A DNA stretch of 11,929 nt from Pyropia haitanensis (Eukaryota; Rhodophyta; Bangiophyceae; Bangiales; Bangiaceae), in contig SDUX01000101.1 in assembly GCA_008729055.1 (NCBI GenBank), positions 1 through 11,929 on the forward strand, read 5' to 3'. Position 1 is the first letter of the stretch. Each line of letters begins with the position of its first letter. The translations under genes and the position numbers were made by a program. The notes under the pieces were generated by a model. It was not told the origin of the DNA and did no database searches. It worked only from the letters and a program-made list of their open reading frames with translations. Positions 7,006 through 11,929 of this stretch are shown one piece after another.

Positions 7006-7815
7006 CTATTGCTGACCGTCCATCGCGATCAGTTGTGTCACCGTCACAAACTGAAAGCCTTTTGCGAGCAGTTGGTCAATGGTCTGTGGCATCGCGTCGA
7101 TTGAAGCGGAGTGAATGTCGTGGACCAGTAGAATTCCTCCGGGGCGTGCCCCGTTCACGAGGCGGCTGGCTACGACAGAGGATCCGGGTTTTTTCCAGTC
7201 TTCCGGATCCACGTTCCAAAGGATGGAGGGATATCCGAATTCCTGCCGGATCCACGATTTCTGACTCGCAGTGATCGCACCGTAGGGCGGACGCATCGTT
7301 TTCGGCGGAACTCCGGTTGCCGCTGTGATCGCCTCGTGAGAAGTCCGCAGCTCCTGCCGGATCTGGTCCGGCGACATTTTGGTGAGATTTCCGTGCGTCA
7401 CCGTGTGGTTCCCGATCTCGTGCCCCTCTGCGATCATTCGCTTTAGAATGTGAGGATAGCGTTTCACATTTGTTCCCACGACGTAAAAGGTGGCCTTCAC
7501 GTTGCGCGACCGGAGGATGTCGAGGAGTCGGGGGGTGTTGGTGGCGTGGGGGCCGTCGTCAAAGGTCAGAGCGACATAGGGTCTGTTGATACTGACGCTG
7601 GAATAGGAGGGTTTTGCGCCAACGGAGCGGGGAAGCTGCAGGCTGCCGGCATCGTTCCAGGGGCGACCATCATTTGGGCGGGTCGGACCGGTTGTCCCGA
7701 CGGCAGCGCCCTCATCCTCTTTCTTTTTCTTTTTCTTGCCGGTGGACTGACAGCCGGTTACCGCCATAGCGGCGCAAACGAATGGCAGGAGAAGGATATG
7801 GAGGTTCCGTTTCAA
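7006..7815 (-). CDS. Polysaccharide deacetylase lipoprotein (NodB domain, CE4 family)
   Basis: This is a predicted lipoprotein: MKRNLHILLLPFVCAAMAVTGC is interrupted only by a lipobox (VTGC, Cys22), followed by a poly-Lys stretch and a disordered linker to about residue 70. The NodB homology domain has all five CE4 motifs: TFDDGP (84-89, catalytic base and metal Asp), HTVTH (137-141, metal His pair), RPPYG (175-179), DPEDW (203-207) and LVHD (230-233). CE4 enzymes remove N-acetyl (or O-acetyl) groups from peptidoglycan, chitin-like or capsule glycans. The substrate here cannot be read from the sequence, and a periplasmic, membrane-tethered role in cell wall or exopolysaccharide is inferred. 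I chose the TTG at 7815 because it gives a normal signal peptide. A TTG at 7848 would add 11 residues. The protein is 269 residues and the frame is intact. Confidence 0.88.
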   Translation of the reverse strand: MKRNLHILLLPFVCAAMAVTGCQSTGKKKKKKEDEGAAVGTTGPTRPNDGRPWNDAGSLQLPRSVGAKPSYSSVSINRPYVALTFDDGPHATNTPRLLDILRSRNVKATFYVVGTNVKRYPHILKRMIAEGHEIGNHTVTHGNLTKMSPDQIRQELRTSHEAITAATGVPPKTMRPPYGAITASQKSWIRQEFGYPSILWNVDPEDWKKPGSSVVASRLVNGARPGGILLVHDIHSASIDAMPQTIDQLLAKGFQFVTVTQLIAMDGQQ

Positions 7816-7889
7816 AATGCAGCGTTGGTTTCGTGAGGGCGCACGCAAATGGCGGAGAAATCCTCCGGTGCGTCCTTCAAATTTAAGAA

Positions 7890-7903
7890 AGTTTTATAAA
7901 ACT
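7890..7903. repeat. 14-bp perfect palindrome upstream of the deacetylase gene
   Basis: AGTTTTATAAAACT is its own reverse complement. It lies in the AT-rich stretch between mtnP and the deacetylase gene. On the minus strand its TATAAA could be a -10 box with TTTCAA 16 bases upstream, so an operator or promoter role is possible. An AT-rich 14-mer palindrome can also occur by chance. Confidence 0.3.
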
Positions 7904-7926
7904 GCAACTCAGAATTGAAAGAAACC

Positions 7927-8823
7927 TTAACTTTTTATAAATCTTTCCAGAATGGGACGCAGATTTTCGGTGGTTTCATCCGGCCAGAGCTCGGGCGCGG
8001 TGACCAGGGCGGTGTCGAGCGCGCTGTGCTCGGCGAAGTTTGCTTCGGTTGGGATTCTGGGGATGGCTTCGCGCAGAACTTCTTTCGCTGCCGCCGCATT
8101 TGCCTGGACGTGCTCAATGACAGAATGGGCATCTACCGCATCCTCCTCGACCTTCCAGCAATCGTAGTCCGTGATCATCGCGAGTGTTGCGAGTGAGATC
8201 TCTGCTTCACGAGCCAGTTTCGCCTCGGGGAGATTGGTCATGCCGATCAGGTCGAAACCGAGCTTGCGATTCGTTTCCGATTCTGCGCGTGTCGAAAACG
8301 CGGGGCCATCCATGTTAACGTAGGTTCCACGGTCGTGGACGCGTTTTCCCTGGGAGGCGGCGGTTTGCAGAAGAATCTGGCGGAGGGATTCCGAAATGGG
8401 GTCGCTGAAACCAATGTGGGCAACGATTCCGTTCCCGAAGAAGGTGCTGTCGCGGCGCTGGCTCGTTCTGTCAAAAAACTGATCAAAGAGCACGATATCC
8501 TGCGGCTCGTATTTTTCGCGCAGCGAACCCACTGCGGTAACCGCAATGATCCATCGCACCCCGAGGGAGCGAAGCGCCCAGATGTTGGCCCGATGGTTCA
8601 GCTCAGAAGGAAGAATACGGTGTCCCCGTCCGTGTCGGGCGAGAAAGCAGACCCGGCGTCCTTCCATGAGACCGGAAATGATGGCGTCGGATGGGGCGCC
8701 GAAAGGTGTTTCAATCCGGTGTTCACGGACATCAGAGAGTCCGTCCATTTCGTAGAGGCCCGAGCCTCCGATTACTCCGATGGCAGGGCTTTCGTCTGGT
8801 GGAAAAGGACAGGTATCGCTCAT
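7927..8823 (-). CDS. mtnP: S-methyl-5'-thioadenosine phosphorylase
   Basis: The enzyme splits methylthioadenosine (a by-product of polyamine and homoserine-lactone synthesis) with phosphate into adenine and methylthioribose-1-phosphate, in methionine salvage. The 298-residue product has the trimeric nucleoside phosphorylase features: IGVIGGSGLYEM (residues 15-26), the phosphate-binding RHGRGH (63-68) with SELNHRANI (73-81), TAVGSL (96-101), NMDGPAFSTRAE (170-181), GMTNLPEAKLARE (194-206) and TDYDCW (218-223). The two Asp of TDYDCW match the pair that selects 6-aminopurines (Asp220/Asp222 in human MTAP), which supports MTA over inosine or guanosine. Its C-terminus is complete and the frame is intact. 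No other salvage genes (mtnA, mtnB and so on) are in the window. It diverges from the YafK-like gene and lies 111 bases upstream of the deacetylase start on the same strand. Confidence 0.93.
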   Translation of the reverse strand: MSDTCPFPPDESPAIGVIGGSGLYEMDGLSDVREHRIETPFGAPSDAIISGLMEGRRVCFLARHGRGHRILPSELNHRANIWALRSLGVRWIIAVTAVGSLREKYEPQDIVLFDQFFDRTSQRRDSTFFGNGIVAHIGFSDPISESLRQILLQTAASQGKRVHDRGTYVNMDGPAFSTRAESETNRKLGFDLIGMTNLPEAKLAREAEISLATLAMITDYDCWKVEEDAVDAHSVIEHVQANAAAAKEVLREAIPRIPTEANFAEHSALDTALVTAPELWPDETTENLRPILERFIKS

Positions 8824-8880
8824 GCGGAAAGGGTAGTTCAGACAGGCGGGGCGTCAACGGGAAGGACTTTGATTCAGAAG

Positions 8881-8933
8881 ATACGTATATCTTGACATTT
8901 AATAATTATAAAATTACCGTGAAATATTTTATA
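8881..8933. promoter_or_regulatory. AT-rich divergent promoter region (mtnP / YafK-like gene)
   Basis: This short stretch is about 80% A+T against GC-rich flanks. It contains a consensus -35 (TTGACA, 8892-8897), the palindrome ATACGTAT (8881-8888), and several TATAAA/TATAAT-like hexamers. None of the -10 candidates sits at 16-18 bases from the TTGACA, so I cannot assign a specific promoter. Divergent promoters here are inferred from gene orientation and composition. Confidence 0.4.
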
Positions 8934-9938
8934 ATGTTTCGTTTTGCACTGGGTACTGTTTTAGTCGGAATCGGGGTTTGTGCGCCCTGGTTGGTTCGTG
9001 ACTGGCTGGATTGGAGCGCTGACAAAAAGGCTGCAGACCGGATTCATGCGGTGGTTTCATCTTTTTCCGGAAATGGCAAAAAGCCGGGGGATTCGCTCGC
9101 CTCTGCGGAAGTCGAACAGGGTTCAGTTGATGAAGCAACAGGGTTGGATCCGTCTTCATACCCTGTTCGGAACCCCAGGATTGCATCGAAAACGATCCGC
9201 TTTTTGCAGGGATTTCTCCCTGAATCATTTTCTTCACGACCGGGAGACCATTTTCCTGCACTGGGAGTTTCTGCAAATCCGATGTCGACGAGTCACTCCC
9301 GATCCGTCGTATCAGAGACCTCCGGCCGGCTCGGGGGAAGTCTTGCGAGGATCGGGCTTCAGCTCGGGGATCCGGTTTTTATCCGGGTGTTCAAAGAGGA
9401 GAACGAGCTGGAACTCTGGATGAAACCCGGAGGAAAGCCGGATTACACGCTCTTCAAGGTGTATCGGCTGCGGGACTGGGCCGGCTCGCCGGGTCCCAAA
9501 CTTCGGGAGGGAGACGGTCAGGCTCCGGAGGGCTTTTACTACGTGTCGTCGTCGAGATTGATTCCGGATACGAAGCATCACCTCGCGATTGACCTCGGTT
9601 TTCCAAATGACTACGATGAATATCACGGTCGCACCGGAAGTGATATGCTGATCCACGGCGGCGGCAGACATGCAGGGTCCTTCGGGCTTGATGCGGGGGA
9701 CATGAGTGAAGTATACACGCTCGCTCAGGCCGCGATGAAAGACGGGCAGCGTTTTTTCCGGGTGAATGTTTTTCCTTTCCGGATGACCGACAAGCGGATG
9801 GAGCAGGAGTGGAAGCGTCAGCCGCGATGGATCTCTTTCTGGCAAAACCTGAAAGAGGGGTACGACTTTTTTGAGAATGTAAACTATCCACCGGACGTGG
9901 CCGTGGAAGCGGGGGATTACGTCTTTTCCCTCCACTGA
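8934..9938 (+). CDS. YafK-type L,D-transpeptidase-fold protein lacking the usual catalytic Cys
   Basis: The frame is open from 8691, but that part is antisense to mtnP. The ATG at 8934 opens on a signal-anchor (FALGTVLVGIGVCAPWLV) and gives 334 residues. After a low-complexity linker (~residues 35-120), the C-terminal half follows the YafK/LdtF branch of the YkuD fold: PVFIRVFKEENELELWM, GPKLREGDGQAPEGFYYV, YHGRTGSDMLIHGGG (about 231-245), EVYTLAQAAMKDGQRFFRV and NVFPFRMT. In this family the motif reads HG..., then Gly-Cys eight residues after the His. Here His241 is followed by Gly248-Ser249, so Ser replaces the nucleophile. Active relatives are periplasmic and make or break links to peptidoglycan stem peptides. 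This copy may be inactive, changed in chemistry, or carry a base error (TCC for TGC at 9678-9680). Confidence 0.82.
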   Translation: MFRFALGTVLVGIGVCAPWLVRDWLDWSADKKAADRIHAVVSSFSGNGKKPGDSLASAEVEQGSVDEATGLDPSSYPVRNPRIASKTIRFLQGFLPESFSSRPGDHFPALGVSANPMSTSHSRSVVSETSGRLGGSLARIGLQLGDPVFIRVFKEENELELWMKPGGKPDYTLFKVYRLRDWAGSPGPKLREGDGQAPEGFYYVSSSRLIPDTKHHLAIDLGFPNDYDEYHGRTGSDMLIHGGGRHAGSFGLDAGDMSEVYTLAQAAMKDGQRFFRVNVFPFRMTDKRMEQEWKRQPRWISFWQNLKEGYDFFENVNYPPDVAVEAGDYVFSLH

Positions 9939-10021
9939 GCCGACCCCCGGGGAAAAGTGAGATTTCGGTGATTTTTTTTCTTCCCGTGCTCTTTCTATTC
10001 CTCTACGGTCGTGGTTTGTTA

Positions 10022-10054
10022 GGGGTGGCTCCGTTTGGTGCCGCCCCGTTTGTT
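10022..10054 (+). terminator. Hairpin between the YafK-like gene and pilB
   Basis: GGGGTGGC (10022-10029) pairs with GCCGCCCC (10040-10047) over eight base pairs including one G-T, with a 10-base loop, then GTTTGTT. It could be the terminator of the YafK-like gene, whose stop is 84 bases upstream, or part of the pilB leader. An outer pairing is also possible (GTCGTG at 10008-10013 with CACGAC at 10064-10069). Confidence 0.5.
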
Positions 10055-10101
10055 CCCTGAGAACACGACTGATTATTCACCGAGAAACCCTTTTATCTAC
10101 C

Positions 10102-11811
10102 TTGTACTCCAACGAAAATTTCATTCTGGAACTGTTGCAGGAAGCGTCGCTGGTCGACGATGCTGCGATAGAAGATGTGAATCATAAGAAGAAGTCCCAG
10201 GAGTCTGTGCTCGAAGGTCTTCTCTCTCTCCACAAAGTCAGCGACGAAAGCATTGCCCAGGTTCTCGCTGAAAATTCGGGAATGGAGTATGTGGAGTTGG
10301 GCAAAATGGAGGTCGATCCGTCTGTGGCATCTCATGTGCCTGCTGATTCAGCGGTTCGATTCAAGATCGTTCCGATTGCGGAGGGGAACGGATCTCTGAT
10401 CGTTGCGGTGACAGATCCGCTCGATTTCGATTCTCTCGACTCGGTTCGCCACGTGCTCTCGGTGGAGCCGGAATTTGTGGTCGCGTCGGATTCTGCGATC
10501 AAGCAGCGGCAGTTGGACTTCTACGCGAACGACCTGGATCAGGAGCAGATCGCAAAGCTCGATGCAGATGCCATTGCGGTGACGGAAGAAGGGGAGGGCG
10601 GCGAAGGCGATGCTCCCATCATCAAGATGGTGTATCAGATTTTGCAGGAGGCTTACCAGAACCGCGCTTCTGACATTCACATCGAACCTCTGGAAGAGGA
10701 AATGCGGGTTCGGTATCGAATCGATGGTGCGCTCCACAAGGTGCAGAGTCACCCTCCACGCCTACTTTCTTCCATCGTTAGCCGCATCAAGATCATGACG
10801 GGAACGATGGCAATCGCGGAGAAGCGGGTGCCTCAGGATGGTCGTATTCAGGCAAAGTTCGGAAAAGGGGATCTCGACCTTCGTGTTTCGACCGTGCCGA
10901 CTTCCTGCGGGGAGAGTATCGTGATGCGTATTCTCGATAAAAGTTCTTTGAGCATCGGTCTTCCGCAGCTGGGCTTTTTCAGTGATGACCAGGCCACTTT
11001 CAATGAGCTGATTCGTCTGCCGGACGGAATCATTCTGGTGACGGGACCAACAGGATCCGGGAAAACGACGACCCTTTACGCTTGTTTAAACGAAATCAAC
11101 AAGCCCGACCGCAAGATCATTACGGTGGAGGATCCGGTGGAATACCTTCTCTCGGGAATCAACCAGGTGCAGGTGAAAGAGGATATCGGAATGACTTTCG
11201 CTGCGGCGCTTCGCTCGATTCTTCGTCAGGCGCCGAACATCATCATGATCGGGGAGATCCGGGATTTGGAGACAGCTTCCATTGCGATCAATGCATCGCT
11301 GACCGGTCACCTTGTTTTCAGTACGCTGCACACCAACGATGCTCCGTCGGCTGTTGCGCGTCTCGCGGACATCGGGGTGAAGAAATTCCTGATCGCGAGT
11401 GCGGTCCGCTCGGTTCTGGCGCAACGACTGGTCCGGAAAATCTGCCCGGATTGTCTGAAAGACGGGGAGCTCACGGAGAAAGATATCCGGGCGCTCCATT
11501 TGACACAGGAGCAGATCGCCAAAGCCGAAATCAAGAGCGGCGAAGGTTGCCGTACCTGCCGTATGACGGGTTACAAAGGCCGGATGGGGTTGTTCGAAAT
11601 TTTCAACATTTCCGAGGAGGTTCGCCTTCTCATCAACGGGGACGAATCCACTTCCGGGCTCCGCAAGCGAGCCCGTGAGCTGGGTATGCGCACTCTCCGT
11701 GAGGACGGTGTGAGAAAAGTTCTCGCAGGTACGACACTGCTGAAGAAGTTCTGCGCGTCACCATGGCGGACAGCGATTAAGGGTGAGTTGGTGAGTATCG
11801 AACGGAGGTAG
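10102..11811 (+). CDS. pilB: Type IV pilus assembly / type II secretion ATPase (GspE/PilB family)
   Basis: This hexameric cytoplasmic ATPase powers pilin or pseudopilin polymerisation at the inner membrane. Domains in order: the T2SSE N-terminal domain (about residues 1-140, with VAVTDPLDF at 101-109), an acidic Gly-rich linker (161-169), then the ATPase. Motifs: Asp-box region SDIHIEP (190-196), Walker A GPTGSGKT (315-322), TVEDPVEY (341-348), Walker B IIMIGEIRD (380-388), His box STLHTNDA (407-414), and the zinc four-Cys motif CPDC/CRTC (448, 451, 483, 486). The start is TTG at 10102. The last ~25 residues are atypical. After GTT near 11731-11739 the next frame gives AEEVLRVTMADSD and stops at 11778-11780, the expected family ending, so one base is probably missing and the true product is ~559 residues. 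PilB and GspE cannot be told apart from one gene. Confidence 0.92.
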   Translation: MYSNENFILELLQEASLVDDAAIEDVNHKKKSQESVLEGLLSLHKVSDESIAQVLAENSGMEYVELGKMEVDPSVASHVPADSAVRFKIVPIAEGNGSLIVAVTDPLDFDSLDSVRHVLSVEPEFVVASDSAIKQRQLDFYANDLDQEQIAKLDADAIAVTEEGEGGEGDAPIIKMVYQILQEAYQNRASDIHIEPLEEEMRVRYRIDGALHKVQSHPPRLLSSIVSRIKIMTGTMAIAEKRVPQDGRIQAKFGKGDLDLRVSTVPTSCGESIVMRILDKSSLSIGLPQLGFFSDDQATFNELIRLPDGIILVTGPTGSGKTTTLYACLNEINKPDRKIITVEDPVEYLLSGINQVQVKEDIGMTFAAALRSILRQAPNIIMIGEIRDLETASIAINASLTGHLVFSTLHTNDAPSAVARLADIGVKKFLIASAVRSVLAQRLVRKICPDCLKDGELTEKDIRALHLTQEQIAKAEIKSGEGCRTCRMTGYKGRMGLFEIFNISEEVRLLINGDESTSGLRKRARELGMRTLREDGVRKVLAGTTLLKKFCASPWRTAIKGELVSIERR

Positions 11812-11834
11812 AATCTAATTTTTCCAATATTTTT

Positions 11835-11929
11835 ATGACAGTTGACAGTGTAATCGATCTGTTGGTCTCCCGGGGGCTGATCGACGAGTCTCAGCGCGGC
11901 GAATATATTTCTGCCAGAAGGAACCACAA
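11835..11929 (+). CDS. Start of a probable second GspE/PilB-type ATPase (partial)
   Basis: The ATG at 11835 opens a frame that runs off the window after 31 complete codons. The translation includes SVIDLLVSRGLIDESQ, which resembles the N-terminal helical domain of GspE/PilB proteins (compare LLQEASLVDD at the start of the gene before it). It lies 54 bases after the likely true pilB stop (23 after the extant one), on the same strand and without a terminator between, so an operon is likely. GGAGG is present but about 27 bases upstream, too far to act as a Shine-Dalgarno. The assignment rests on a short stretch and on context. Confidence 0.5.
   Translation, partial: MTVDSVIDLLVSRGLIDESQRGEYISARRNH

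Noticed and set aside
6927..7274. 115-codon plus-strand ORF
   Set aside because: It runs across the hairpin and the conserved 3' end of the deacetylase gene on the opposite strand. The translation is low-complexity.
8691..8933. Upstream extension of the YafK-like frame
   Set aside because: It overlaps the conserved 5' end of mtnP on the other strand. The ATG at 8934 gives a clean signal-anchor start.
9970..9980. T8 run after the YafK-like gene as a terminator
   Set aside because: Only a 4-bp pairing (CCGA with TCGG) and a self-complementary CCCCGGGG precede it. The hairpin at 10022-10047 is a better candidate.

Overview
The window looks like chromosomal DNA of a free-living Gram-negative bacterium, most likely a member of Verrucomicrobiota (Opitutae or Puniceicoccales type). 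This is an inference, not a search result. It rests on a lipid A kinase (LpxK), a polysaccharide-deacetylase lipoprotein, a type IV pilus/type II secretion ATPase followed by a second one, and short membrane proteins carrying an SHD1-like domain, which is common in Verrucomicrobiota and Planctomycetota. Shine-Dalgarno sequences are weak or absent before most genes. I see no tRNA, rRNA, CRISPR array, insertion sequence, phage gene or attachment site.

Layout. Positions 8-2941 are a minus-strand block read right to left: lpxK, a DUF456 membrane protein, then two SHD1-like membrane proteins related to each other. Divergent from lpxK is rph (RNase PH, plus strand). It converges, 10 bases apart, on an ECF sigma factor gene (minus) that has no anti-sigma gene beside it. 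A ~300-base gap, possibly holding a 60-codon minus-strand ORF, separates sigma from ftsH. FtsH is read as two overlapping ORFs: membrane part, then AAA+ and protease part. A clear terminator and a purine/pyrimidine-skewed spacer follow. Then come a deacetylase lipoprotein and mtnP (both minus), an AT-rich divergent spacer, a YafK-type L,D-transpeptidase-fold protein (plus), a hairpin leader, pilB/gspE (plus), and the first 31 codons of what is probably a second secretion ATPase.

The main observation is that five of the eleven clear loci carry frame breaks, six breaks in total. The correct continuation is still readable in another frame in every case. They are the two SHD1-like genes, the DUF456 gene, ftsH (at the junction between TM2 and the AAA+ domain) and the 3' end of pilB. 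All but the pilB break lie clearly in or next to a short homopolymer run. The pattern fits base-calling or assembly indels at least as well as real decay, so apparent pseudogenes and the 'split' FtsH should be treated as provisional. A separate oddity is that the YafK-like protein has Ser where the catalytic Cys is expected.

I did not find a convincing new multi-gene system. The genes are mostly housekeeping: lipid A synthesis, RNA 3' processing, membrane proteolysis, cell-wall modification, methylthioadenosine salvage and pilus/secretion motors.
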